Positions 16,980 to 25,301 of a stretch of 48,812 nucleotides of DNA are shown in pieces. The notes beneath the pieces were generated by a model. It was not told the DNA's origin. It did not search any database and worked only from the letters and a program-made list of their open reading frames with translations. The translations under genes were made by a program, and so were the position numbers. Position 1 is the first letter of the stretch. Each line of letters opens with the position of its first letter. This DNA comes from Lachnospiraceae bacterium (GTDB lineage: Bacteria; Bacillota; Clostridia; Lachnospirales; Lachnospiraceae), in the NCBI GenBank assembly GCA_029063085.1, contig JAIDOW010000002.1, positions 1-48,812 on the forward strand, given 5' to 3'.

Positions 16980-18233
16980 TTAATGTCTGTTGTCAAGTTC
17001 TTTTGTGATATCCTCCCATGTAACACCCTTTTCCACCATTAATACCATACAATGATAGAGAAAATCGGATATCTCATATTTGATTTCTTCCGGATCAGGG
17101 TTTTTGGCGGCAATCACAATCTCTGTACATTCCTCCCCGACCTTTTTTAATATTTTATCAATTCCCTTTTCAAACAGGTAATTGGTATAAGAACCTTCCT
17201 TCGGATTTTCTTTCCGATTCTTAATAACATCATATACCTGATTAAAAACTGTAAGGGGATTGGTATCATCATACTCTTTCCTGGCAAGAGATGTAAAAAA
17301 ACAGGTAGGATTGCCTGTATGACAGGCGGGTCCAATCTGGGAGACCTTTGCCAGAATAGTATCCTTATCACAATCAATGGTAAGTTCCTTCACAAACTGA
17401 AAATGTCCACTTTCCTCACCTTTCATCCATAACTTTTCCCTGCTTCTGGAATAGTAAGTCATTCTTCCTGTTTCCAGTGTCTTATTATAAGACTCTCTGT
17501 TCATGTAGGCCATCATCAATACTTCCTGCGTCTTATAATCCTGCACAATACACGGAATCAGTCCATTGTTATCCAGTTTGAAAGTATCAAAGTCCAAAGC
17601 ACTTTCAAAAGTATTTACTTTTATATCATGACCGGCCAGATGCTGCTTTAATGCCATCATATCAATAGCTTCATGACCGGTATAAAGAACCGCTTGTGCA
17701 CCCGTTCCAGTAACCGCTTCCATCACTTCATCATAATCCGAATGTTCTACACTGATCATGATCGGAATGTCAATTCCCTCTTTTATTTCTCTTACCCTCT
17801 GTTCCATGCCATTTTTATAACCTAACAGCCATATGCCGCCTGCTCCCATTTCCTCACAATGGACAGCAAATTCAACAGCATCAATATCTGAGAGTTCAAT
17901 GGCAACTCCTATTTTATCTTTACCAAAACGTTCTGATACTTCTTTAACAAAATGGATGTCCAGCTTTGCAGCATGCTTCATATATACCATGGCTGCTCCT
18001 GCATAAAGCATTTTTTTGACATCCTCTAATCTTTTCACACCTCCTCCGACGATCAATGGAACCTCTGCTGCTTTGGCAATTGCTTTTAATCTCTCAATAT
18101 CAGGCTCCCTGTTTTCTTCAATCGCACTCATATCCATATAAGCAATTTCATCGGCTCCTCCGTTGGAATAGCTCACCGCAGCATCTAAAGCATCCGCTTT
18201 ATCTAACTGGGCAATTAATTTTACGTAACTCAT
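16980..18233 (-). CDS. hisIE: Degenerate HisF-like domain fused to HisI and HisE (PR-AMP cyclohydrolase / PR-ATP pyrophosphatase)
   Basis: A 417-residue fusion. Residues 1-205 resemble HisF/HisA barrels ([35 protein letters not shown]). Residues 215-315 are His[11 protein letters not shown] and the zinc motif [10 protein letters not shown]. Residues 325-417 are His[16 protein letters not shown]. HisE and HisI do steps 2 and 3 of histidine synthesis. The HisF part lacks about 17 residues of the first active-site loop (the DGRVVKG region), has Glu113 where catalytic Asp130 of HisF is expected, and has lost the SxDRDGT and SGG phosphate motifs, so it is probably not a synthase. GGAGG lies five bases before the ATG. 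It follows hisB. Confidence 0.9.
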   Translation of the reverse strand: MSYVKLIAQLDKADALDAAVSYSNGGADEIAYMDMSAIEENREPDIERLKAIAKAAEVPLIVGGGVKRLEDVKKMLYAGAAMVYMKHAAKLDIHFVKEVSERFGKDKIGVAIELSDIDAVEFAVHCEEMGAGGIWLLGYKNGMEQRVREIKEGIDIPIMISVEHSDYDEVMEAVTGTGAQAVLYTGHEAIDMMALKQHLAGHDIKVNTFESALDFDTFKLDNNGLIPCIVQDYKTQEVLMMAYMNRESYNKTLETGRMTYYSRSREKLWMKGEESGHFQFVKELTIDCDKDTILAKVSQIGPACHTGNPTCFFTSLARKEYDDTNPLTVFNQVYDVIKNRKENPKEGSYTNYLFEKGIDKILKKVGEECTEIVIAAKNPDPEEIKYEISDFLYHCMVLMVEKGVTWEDITKELDNRH

Positions 18234-18317
18234 AATCTCCTCCAGGTTTCTTGTAATATGGTATCTTACTCACGACAGGTATTGAAAAAACACCTTCAGG
18301 TAAGTTATTTTTCATTA

Positions 18318-18914
18318 TTATGATAATGTTCCTTTTGTAGAAAGAACCGCATCCTTCATTCTGGAATCAATCTGGGTTGCTTCATCCAAAGCCTTTGCAA
18401 AAGCCTTGAAAGCCGCTTCTATGATATGATGGTTATTGCTCCCATCTAACTGCTTTAAATGCAGGTTCATCCCTGATGCATAGGAAACCGCATAAAAGAA
18501 CTCCTTTACCATCTCTGTATCAAAGTATCCCACCTGATCCACAGTTAAATTCATATCATAGGAAAAATATGGTCTGCCCGACAAATCCAATGCACAAAGC
18601 ATCAATGTCTCGTCCATTGGCAGGATTCTCTGACCATAACGTTTGATTCCTTTTTTGTCACCGATCGCTTTCTTAATCGCCTCACCTAAAACAATGCCTG
18701 TATCTTCAATGGTGTGATGGGAATCTACATACAAATCCCCTTTTACCAGCAATTTTAAATCAAAAAAACCATGTCTGGCAAAGGAATTCAACATATGGTC
18801 AAAAAAGCCAATGCCTGTATCAATTTTGGTCTGACCAGAGCCATCAATATGCAGTTCCAGCTTAATATCTGTTTCATTTGTTTTACGTTCAACATATGCA
18901 ATTCTGCCTGCCAT
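18318..18914 (-). CDS. hisB: Imidazoleglycerol-phosphate dehydratase
   Basis: A 198-residue monofunctional HisB, the manganese enzyme that dehydrates imidazole-glycerol phosphate to imidazole-acetol phosphate. The two metal-binding repeats are DSHHTIEDTGIVLG (about 66) and SNNHHIIEAAFKAFA (about 160); the length is normal and there is no phosphatase domain. AAGGAG precedes the ATG. A terminator separates it from hisD, so its expression depends on read-through or on a promoter I could not define in the 160-base gap. Confidence 0.97.
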   Translation of the reverse strand: MAGRIAYVERKTNETDIKLELHIDGSGQTKIDTGIGFFDHMLNSFARHGFFDLKLLVKGDLYVDSHHTIEDTGIVLGEAIKKAIGDKKGIKRYGQRILPMDETLMLCALDLSGRPYFSYDMNLTVDQVGYFDTEMVKEFFYAVSYASGMNLHLKQLDGSNNHHIIEAAFKAFAKALDEATQIDSRMKDAVLSTKGTLS

Positions 18915-19000
18915 AGTGTAATCTCCTTATAAATCCACACATAATCGTTAATATATTATCATATTTCTTTCTAAAATACCATATCTTGTAGTAAATTTTT

Positions 19001-19008
19001 GACCGGTC
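19001..19008. promoter_or_regulatory. 8-bp palindrome in the hisD-hisB gap
   Basis: GACCGGTC lies directly downstream of the terminator after hisD and about 90 bases before hisB. It is the only G/C-rich element in an A/T-rich gap and could be an operator, but it is short. Confidence 0.25.
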
Positions 19009-19022
19009 TATATATTTTATAG

Positions 19023-19054
19023 AAAAAAGAACTCTATTTTTCACAGAGTTCTTT
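19023..19054 (-). terminator. Intrinsic terminator between hisD and hisB
   Basis: A 10-base-pair perfect stem (19045-19054 with 19026-19035) with a 9-base loop leads into a T-tract on the minus strand (TTCTTTTTTC). It lies 23 bases after the hisD stop, inside the his gene run. Confidence 0.82.
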
Positions 19055-19076
19055 CATCATGTAATAGAAGTCTTTT

Positions 19077-20369
19077 TTATGATTCAAACCTGACTTTAAT
19101 GGAATTTGCATGAGCGGTAAGCTGTTCACTGGCTGCAAAATCCATAATATCCTGATGAATCGGTTCCAATGCTTCTTTGGAATAATAAATGATACTGGAT
19201 TTCTTCACAAAGTCATCCACGCTGAGCGGTGAAAAGAATTTGGCAGTTCCGTTGGTAGGCAACACATGATTGGGTCCTGCAAAATAATCTCCTAACGGTT
19301 CTGAGCTGTATTCTCCGATAAAGATGGCACCTGCATTTTTTATCTTCATCATCACTTCAAATGGATTCTTCGTCACAATCTCTAAATGTTCACTGGCTAT
19401 ATCATTTGCTGCCGAAATAGCATCTTCCATGCTGTCGGCAACCAGAATATATCCATAATTATCAATCGACTTCTGCATGATCTCTTTCCTGTCAAGTTCA
19501 GAAATAAACTGATCCACTTCAGCAGAAACTTTATCTGCAAGCTCTTCCGAAGTTGTGACTAAGATAGCTGAAGCAAGCTCATCATGCTCTGCCTGTGACA
19601 GCAAATCAGCAGCAACATAACGGGGATTCGCACTCTCATCAGCCAGTACAAGAATCTCTGAAGGTCCTGCAATGGAATCAATACTGACATAACCATATAC
19701 CGCACGCTTTGCTAATGCAACAAAAATATTGCCAGGTCCAACAATCTTATCTACCTTGGGAACGGACTCTGTACCATATGCAAGGGCTGCAATCGCCTGT
19801 GCCCCGCCCGCTTTATATATCGCATCTACTCCTGCTTCATTGGCAGCAACCAGAGTAGTCGCATATACTTTTCCATCGGCATTACAAGGTGTAGTCATAA
19901 TAATATTTTTCACACCTGCAACCTTAGCAGGAACAATATTCATTAGCACGGAAGAAGGATATACTGCTTTTCCGCCCGGAACATATACACCAACAGACTG
20001 AAGTGGTGTCACCTTCTGTCCTAACATAGTGCCGTCTTCTGTCGTATCAAACCAGCTGTACTGCTTCTGCTTTTCGTGATATGTCCGAATATTCACAAGT
20101 GCTTTGCGGATTACCTCCAGCAGATGTGCATCCACTTCTTCGTAAGCTTTTTCAATCTCTTCCTTTGTTACCTTAATATTTCCCTCATGGATGTCTGCTT
20201 TGTCAAATTTCTTTGTATATTCAAATAACGCTTTATTGCCGTTTTCTTTAACTGCATCTACGATTTCCTGCACCGTATCTGCATACTGGGTATAATTATT
20301 GGGACTTCTTTTTAACAGATTGTTTAGAAGGTCTTTCTTTGTTTCATTTGTTAATTTCACAATTCTCAT
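19077..20369 (-). CDS. hisD: Histidinol dehydrogenase
   Basis: A 430-residue enzyme that oxidises histidinol to histidine using two NAD+ (last step). The family pattern is clear: VPGGKAVYPSSVLMNIVPAKVAGV, AGGAQAIAALAYGTESVPKVDKI, VGPGNIFVALAK, IAGPSEILVLAD, AEHDELA and a C-terminal PNHVLPTNGTAKFFSPL. I start it at the ATG at 20367-20369 with AAAGGA upstream, which matches the normal length; an extension to 20432 adds 21 residues without family support. It follows hisG by about 90 bases. Confidence 0.97.
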   Translation of the reverse strand: MRIVKLTNETKKDLLNNLLKRSPNNYTQYADTVQEIVDAVKENGNKALFEYTKKFDKADIHEGNIKVTKEEIEKAYEEVDAHLLEVIRKALVNIRTYHEKQKQYSWFDTTEDGTMLGQKVTPLQSVGVYVPGGKAVYPSSVLMNIVPAKVAGVKNIIMTTPCNADGKVYATTLVAANEAGVDAIYKAGGAQAIAALAYGTESVPKVDKIVGPGNIFVALAKRAVYGYVSIDSIAGPSEILVLADESANPRYVAADLLSQAEHDELASAILVTTSEELADKVSAEVDQFISELDRKEIMQKSIDNYGYILVADSMEDAISAANDIASEHLEIVTKNPFEVMMKIKNAGAIFIGEYSSEPLGDYFAGPNHVLPTNGTAKFFSPLSVDDFVKKSSIIYYSKEALEPIHQDIMDFAASEQLTAHANSIKVRFES

Positions 20370-20459
20370 ATTATAAGTTTTCCTTTCTAAAATATATAAA
20401 ATTGCATGAATCCTTTTACTCTTCTGGCACAAGTCATAAAATATCCATGCAGATAAGAC

Positions 20460-21104
20460 TCAGCTGTAAAGCAGCTGCTTCAAATCTCTTACTATTTTTA
20501 AAATTCGTTCCTGCTCCATCTTAAGACTGACCTTATTTACTACCATTCTACAAGACAACGGACAAATTTCCTCTAATACCTCCAATCCGTTTTCCTTCAA
20601 GGTTGTCCCTGTCTCCACGATGTCCACAATGACATCAGACAAATCTACAATCGGTGCTAATTCCACAGAACCGTTTAGTTTAACAATCTCCACCGTCTGG
20701 TTCTTTTTTGTATTAAAATAATCCTTTGCAATGTTAGGGTATTTACTGGCAACGCGGATAATTTCGTTTTTTTGTAATGTTTCCTTTGCGGAAGCAGGTC
20801 CGCAAACACACATCCTGCATTTTCCAAGTCCTAAATCCAGCACTTCGTATATGTTATCCCGTTCTTCTTCTAGAATAGTATCTTTTCCGACTACTCCGAT
20901 ATCCGCTGCACCATATTCCACATAGGTGGGTACATCTCCGGCTTTGGCAAGAAAAAAACGCAGCTTCAATTCTTCATTCGTAAAGATCAGCTTCCTTGTA
21001 TCCGGATCTTTCATTTCCTCACAGGTAATTCCGATTTGTTCCAAATAACCAAGCGTCTTTTTTGCCAGACGACCTTTGGCTAAAGCAAATGTTAAATATC
21101 TCAT
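20460..21104 (-). CDS. hisG: ATP phosphoribosyltransferase catalytic subunit, short form
   Basis: A 214-residue short-form HisG, which joins ATP and PRPP in the first committed step. It begins MRYLTFALAKGRLAKKTLGY and carries YVEYGAADIGVVGKD and the PRPP-binding DVIVDIVETGTTLKENGL. The C-terminal regulatory domain of long HisG is absent, consistent with a HisZ partner encoded directly upstream. Three nearby ATGs (21116, 21110, 21104) are in frame; the last has GAGG six bases upstream and gives the family N-terminus. Confidence 0.96.
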   Translation of the reverse strand: MRYLTFALAKGRLAKKTLGYLEQIGITCEEMKDPDTRKLIFTNEELKLRFFLAKAGDVPTYVEYGAADIGVVGKDTILEEERDNIYEVLDLGLGKCRMCVCGPASAKETLQKNEIIRVASKYPNIAKDYFNTKKNQTVEIVKLNGSVELAPIVDLSDVIVDIVETGTTLKENGLEVLEEICPLSCRMVVNKVSLKMEQERILKIVRDLKQLLYS

Positions 21105-21134
21105 TCTCATCCTCATTTCTATATGTATTGCAAC

Positions 21135-22394
21135 TTAACAAAACTCAATATCTTCAATCAATGCACCGCTGATTTCTTCCGATACAAAATCATAAACATC
21201 AACTGTGGTATCAGAAGTCAGATAAAACATGCCCGAAAAATGATTTTTCTTTCCATAGTCTGCATAATCCTTAATTTCTTTTTTTCTGGATTTACGAATC
21301 AGTTCCACTTTTCTGCCTGACCTTCGCAAATGATTCGCCAGACGGATCGCCGTCTTTTGTTTTTCAATGTCATATAAAATGATACTGTCTGAATTGTCAA
21401 TGGGAACTTCAATCTTCTGTCTGGAGATTGCCATCATCAGATCATCAATATAAAATGCAAAACCAATCGCCGGTGCATCTTTTCCATATTGACTAAGCAG
21501 GTTATTATAGCGCCCACCCTTTACAACTGCATCACCCGTTCCGTATGTATATCCTCTGAACATGATTCCGGTATAATATTCATAACGGCTAAGCAGTGAA
21601 AAGTCAAAACTGATATATTTTTCATAACCGGAGTAGGATAATGCTTTATATACCTTTTCCAACCTCCTGATGGCTTCTAACGAAACTGCATTTGTCACAA
21701 GCGTTCTGGCATTTTCCAGCATTTCATATCCGCCAAACAACTGGTCAAAGCTCAGTAAAACTTTTTTCACTTCTTCGTTTAAATCCAGCTCCTTTATTAG
21801 AGATTCCAGACCAAAAAAATTGCGATTGTGTATATAATCCCTTACTATATCTACGGTATTTTTGTCCAGTTCGGCCTCTTCCAAAATCCCTTTAAAAAAA
21901 TCCACCTCACCAATCTCTATCTGAAATTCTTTTAATCCCGCAGCCAGAAAACAATCAATGACAGTAGCAATCACCTCTGCATCTGCTGCGGAGGAATCAT
22001 CATTAATTAATTCCGCACCCAGCTGGGTGATCTCATTTAATTTTCCCTGATGGTTATGTGTATTAAAAAAGGTATTTCCCTGATAACACAGACGGATTGG
22101 CAGCTCCTCATCATGATAATATTTAGCAGCACATCTGGCAATGCTCGGTGTAATATCAGGTCTTAATACCAGCGTATTATTCTCCCTGTCAAAGAATTTG
22201 TACATTTCATTCGATGTGGCAGAACCTTTGTCCTGATTAAATATATCAAAAAATTCAAAAGTCGGGGTTTCTATATCATTATAACTGTATAGAGAAAGGA
22301 CATGATGCATTTTATGAAGAATCTTTAATTTCTTCTTGCATTCATTGTCATAGATATCTCTTACTCCCTCCGGAGTATGTAACAGTTTTTCCAT
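21135..22394 (-). CDS. hisZ: ATP phosphoribosyltransferase regulatory subunit
   Basis: A 419-residue HisRS-like protein that has lost tRNA charging and instead makes short HisG active and histidine-sensitive. It begins with LLHTPEGVRDIYDNEC and has class II features (TPTFEFFDIF, DKGSATSNEMYKFFDRENNTLVLRPDITPSIAR, and GGRYNNLLSQYGKDAPAIGFA). The position next to hisG and the absence of a HisRS anticodon domain support HisZ over HisS. The ATG at 22392-22394 has AAGGAG nine bases upstream; an ATG eight codons earlier is less likely. It is the first gene of the his transcript. Confidence 0.93.
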   Translation of the reverse strand: MEKLLHTPEGVRDIYDNECKKKLKILHKMHHVLSLYSYNDIETPTFEFFDIFNQDKGSATSNEMYKFFDRENNTLVLRPDITPSIARCAAKYYHDEELPIRLCYQGNTFFNTHNHQGKLNEITQLGAELINDDSSAADAEVIATVIDCFLAAGLKEFQIEIGEVDFFKGILEEAELDKNTVDIVRDYIHNRNFFGLESLIKELDLNEEVKKVLLSFDQLFGGYEMLENARTLVTNAVSLEAIRRLEKVYKALSYSGYEKYISFDFSLLSRYEYYTGIMFRGYTYGTGDAVVKGGRYNNLLSQYGKDAPAIGFAFYIDDLMMAISRQKIEVPIDNSDSIILYDIEKQKTAIRLANHLRRSGRKVELIRKSRKKEIKDYADYGKKNHFSGMFYLTSDTTVDVYDFVSEEISGALIEDIEFC

Positions 22395-22429
22395 TTTATT
22401 TGTCTCCTTTTCTGTCATGAAAATATTAC

Positions 22430-22500
22430 TGCATGGCTTTGTTCCGCTGATAACCAGGCATCTGTTTCATTCCTCATACAATGAGCCAGTTAGCCATGCA
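22430..22500 (-). promoter_or_regulatory. Structured leader of the his operon
   Basis: Within the roughly 195-base leader of hisZ, a 9-base-pair long-range stem (TGCATGGCT at 22492-22500 read on the minus strand with 22430-22438) encloses 53 bases with a smaller CTCAT/ATGAG hairpin. There is no T-box core (no GGTGGNACCGCG-like sequence), no run of His codons and no terminator stem. It could be a cis-regulatory RNA of unknown type. Confidence 0.35.
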
Positions 22501-22585
22501 TGTACCGATATTGTGCTACTGCTTGCGAAAACAAAACCACTGCATCTACTTTAGCAAATTAAAGTGCTACTTCGATAATTCATTA

Positions 22586-22653
22586 AACCATGGTTATTAT
22601 ATGGGAAAGCAACTGTTCTGTCAACCATTAAGTTTAGCTTTAAGCTTTCCCAT
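22586..22653 (-). promoter_or_regulatory. his operon promoter with overlapping dyads
   Basis: Minus-strand TTGACA (22619-22624) and TATAAT (22596-22601) are spaced by exactly 17 bases. A perfect 10-base palindrome AACCATGGTT (22586-22595) lies at the expected transcription start. A second inverted repeat has 10-base arms at 22601-22610 (in the -10/-35 spacer) and 22644-22653 (upstream of -35). The promoter sits in a 311-base gene-free gap; the rest of the gap is the leader and short A/T-rich sequence. Confidence 0.82.
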
Positions 22654-22705
22654 TTTACAATATCATATTTACACCAATTTAGTTATAACAAATAGTCAGT
22701 ATTCT

Positions 22706-23827
22706 CTATTCCATGATAGAAAAATGCGGAAAATCAAAAACTTTTTCAGAATTATCTTCAAATGAAGCTTCTGCACTGTCAATAAGCACCGCATTTTCTT
22801 TTAAAAATGTCATAACCTTCTCTGACAAAATTGATACTTCAAAATACTCCTCTCCAAAATAACCGTATAGTTCTTTCTTAGTCCCAATCTGATAATCTTC
22901 CATATACTCTCCTGCCTTTTTCTCTGTCTCTTCACTGGTTACCCCTATACCTTCTTTATCTGCAATACAATAAAGAACCATTTTCTCTTCCAGATATTTT
23001 TTCACATATTCAGTGATTTCTATTTTTAATTCTTCTTCCGAATAATAACCATAAATAAATAATAAATCTTCATAAGAATGACCGTCACTCTCAATTTCCT
23101 TAACCATTCGTTGAAATCTTTCAAACTCTTCATTTACTAATTTATCAACTTCTGCTTCATCATAACCACTGATTGTGGAATTTTCTACTGCTTTTTTAAA
23201 AATATCATTTCGAGCCTGCTGTTCGGCTTCGGCTTCATTTGTCTTCTCCAACTTTTTTCTAATAGAATCCTTATAAGCGTCAATCGTATCATATTCTGTA
23301 TTCTCCCTGACTAAAGCATCCGTAAGTTCGGGAGTTGTCTCAATCTGAATAAAATTAATTATCACTTTAAAATTAACACTTGCACCTGCTATCTCCTCAT
23401 TATGAAATTTTTCTGGAAAAGTGAAATCAATAGATATCTCCTCATCAATATTATGTCCAATCAGTTCCACCCCAGAAGATGAATCGGAATCAATTACCAC
23501 ATAGTATCCAACTGCTGAACCAAAATCAAACTCTAATTCCTTACCATCTTTAGTCCCAACATAATCAATATTGACGATATCTCCATCCCGGACTGCCCTG
23601 TTTGTTATCTCTGTTCTCTCAGTCAATCCAGCTATAAGTGAATCCAACCAACCTTGAATTTCATCATCTGTTACTTCTTCAACAGTTTTCGTATATTTAA
23701 TTCCTTTATAATCCCCCAATGTTACATATTTATCATATCCATTTACTTCACTTTTCCCACACCCCATCATGCTAAGGACGATTACACCTACTAAGGCTAC
23801 AGCACTGATTCTTTGTCTCTTCATCAT
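22706..23827 (-). CDS. Trigger-factor-like peptidyl-prolyl isomerase lipoprotein
   Basis: A 373-residue lipoprotein with a signal peptide and lipobox (LSMMGC, Cys23). The following part matches trigger factor: an FKBP-like domain (RAVRDGDIVNIDYVGTKDGKELE, about residues 80-165) and a helical C-terminal chaperone domain. The ribosome-binding N-terminal domain is replaced by the lipid anchor, so it should act outside the membrane as a foldase for secreted proteins, analogous to PrsA. The first of two ATGs has GGGAG six bases upstream. It is flanked by the trpS terminator and the his promoter and is probably monocistronic. Confidence 0.85.
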   Translation of the reverse strand: MMKRQRISAVALVGVIVLSMMGCGKSEVNGYDKYVTLGDYKGIKYTKTVEEVTDDEIQGWLDSLIAGLTERTEITNRAVRDGDIVNIDYVGTKDGKELEFDFGSAVGYYVVIDSDSSSGVELIGHNIDEEISIDFTFPEKFHNEEIAGASVNFKVIINFIQIETTPELTDALVRENTEYDTIDAYKDSIRKKLEKTNEAEAEQQARNDIFKKAVENSTISGYDEAEVDKLVNEEFERFQRMVKEIESDGHSYEDLLFIYGYYSEEELKIEITEYVKKYLEEKMVLYCIADKEGIGVTSEETEKKAGEYMEDYQIGTKKELYGYFGEEYFEVSILSEKVMTFLKENAVLIDSAEASFEDNSEKVFDFPHFSIME

Positions 23828-24006
23828 TCATTTCTCCCATCTATAAATAATTGAAATCATGTCTCTTCTCAATCTATAACACAAATAATTTTAAAAATAA
23901 AGTATATATATAAGCACTATCTATAGAAAATTTTCTCCAAATGCTTCTAGCAGAAAAAAATGATTTCAAGCTAAAGCTATCTACAGATTTTTCAACAACG
24001 AAGAAA

Positions 24007-24046
24007 CTGCCGCTTCATAAATGATTACGCATTTATAGAACGACAG
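24007..24046 (-). terminator. Probable terminator after trpS
   Basis: Two stacked stems (24039-24046 with 24007-24014, and 24031-24036 with 24017-24022) form a hairpin with G:U pairs and a weak T-rich tail (TTTCTTCGTTG). It lies 38 bases after the trpS stop. The rest of this 257-base gap is A/T-rich and contains the palindrome AGAAAATTTTCT (23925-23936). Confidence 0.55.
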
Positions 24047-24084
24047 CTCTAAAACTCAAATACCTTTCCCAACCAGTTAATATA

Positions 24085-25173
24085 TTACATATTCTTATAT
24101 TTTGCAATGTGCTTTGCAATCAGTTTCTCATCATCAAAATAATTAATCCGCATTGCAGCTTTTACATCAGATAAAGTCTTAGCAGCAACTTTTTTGGCTT
24201 CCTCACTTCCCTGCTTTAGGATATCATAAACATATGCGATATCCTTTTCATACTGATGCCTGCGGTTTCTGATAGGCTCCAGTTCTTCCTGAATAACACT
24301 GTTCAGGAATTTCTTCACCTTTACATCTCCAAGACCGCCCTTTGTATAGTGTGCCTTCAACTCATCCAGATTTGCATAGTCCGGTAAATACCGCTCAAAA
24401 TGTTCTTCCTTACAAAATGCATCCAAATAAGTAAATACCGTATTCCCTTCCAGCTTTCCGGGGTCTGTAATCTTAATATGATCCGGATCTGTATACATAC
24501 TCATGACCTTTTTCTTAATTTCTTCCGGTTCCTCGGCAAGATAAATGCAGTTCCCCAGAGATTTACTCATTTTCGCTTTGCCGTCAATGCCCGGCAGCCT
24601 TAAGCATGCTTCATTTTCCGGAAGCAGTATATTAGGTTCCGTTAAAGCTTCCCCATAAACCGAATTAAACTTATGTACAATCTCCTTTGTCTGCTCCACC
24701 ATTGGCATCTGATCCTCTCCTGCCGGAACAGTAGTTGCCTGAAATGCGGTAATATCTGCTGCCTGGCTGATAGGATAAGTAAAAAACCCTACCGGAATAC
24801 TGGTCTCAAAATTACGCATTTTAATCTCTGTCTTAACAGTGGGATTACGCTGCAATCTGGAAACTGTTACCAGATTCATATAATAGAAACTAAGCTCAGT
24901 AAGTTCCGGAATCTGTGATTGAATTAAGATAGTAGATTTTTCCGGGTCAATGCCACAGGCAAGATAATCCAGTGCCACCTCAATAATATTCTCGCGCACC
25001 TTGTCCGGATCATCCGCATTATCCGTAAGTGCCTGTGCATCTGCAATCATAATATAAATCTTGTCATATTCACCGGAATTTTGCAGTTCCACTCTTCTTT
25101 TCAGTGAACCTGCATAATGTCCTACATGAAGCCTTCCGGTCGGTCTGTCACCTGTTAATATTATCTTTCCCAT
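24085..25173 (-). CDS. trpS: Tryptophanyl-tRNA synthetase
   Basis: A 362-residue class I synthetase charging tRNA-Trp. The HIGH-type motif is GRLHVGHYAGSL (about residue 13) and the KMSKS loop is GKAKMSKSLGN (about 200); GEDQMPMVEQTKEI is the typical Trp/Tyr-type ATP site. It has its own promoter about 90 bases upstream and no T-box leader, unlike many Firmicutes aminoacyl-tRNA synthetase genes. GAGGAG precedes the ATG. Confidence 0.97.
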   Translation of the reverse strand: MGKIILTGDRPTGRLHVGHYAGSLKRRVELQNSGEYDKIYIMIADAQALTDNADDPDKVRENIIEVALDYLACGIDPEKSTILIQSQIPELTELSFYYMNLVTVSRLQRNPTVKTEIKMRNFETSIPVGFFTYPISQAADITAFQATTVPAGEDQMPMVEQTKEIVHKFNSVYGEALTEPNILLPENEACLRLPGIDGKAKMSKSLGNCIYLAEEPEEIKKKVMSMYTDPDHIKITDPGKLEGNTVFTYLDAFCKEEHFERYLPDYANLDELKAHYTKGGLGDVKVKKFLNSVIQEELEPIRNRRHQYEKDIAYVYDILKQGSEEAKKVAAKTLSDVKAAMRINYFDDEKLIAKHIAKYKNM

Positions 25174-25262
25174 TTGTTATTCTCCTCATTTATGATATTA
25201 CAAATATACTGCCAAATTGCCGGCAGCAAGACATTTCATCTGCATGTTTCATTCATTATGCC

Positions 25263-25291
25263 ATCATAGCAGATTATGGATAAAGATTCAA
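25263..25291 (-). promoter_or_regulatory. Sigma-A promoter for trpS
   Basis: Minus-strand TTGAAT (25286-25291) and TATGAT (25263-25268) are spaced by 17 bases, just after the recU stop. The leader contains a small CTGCC/GGCAG hairpin. Confidence 0.7.
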
Positions 25292-25301
25292 GTAATGCAT
25301 T

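Noticed and set aside
23925-23936. AGAAAATTTTCT palindrome before the trigger-factor-like gene as an operator
   Set aside because: A perfect 12-base palindrome of A/T-rich composition is expected by chance in such gaps, and no promoter with a good -35 is attached to it.
24040-24056. GTTTTAGAGCTGT on the minus strand, similar to the start of type II CRISPR repeats
   Set aside because: It occurs once, has no spaced copies and lies beside the trpS terminator; there are no cas genes.
25174-25301. Possible T-box before trpS
   Set aside because: The gap is short, has a plain promoter and lacks the T-box core sequence and specifier structure.
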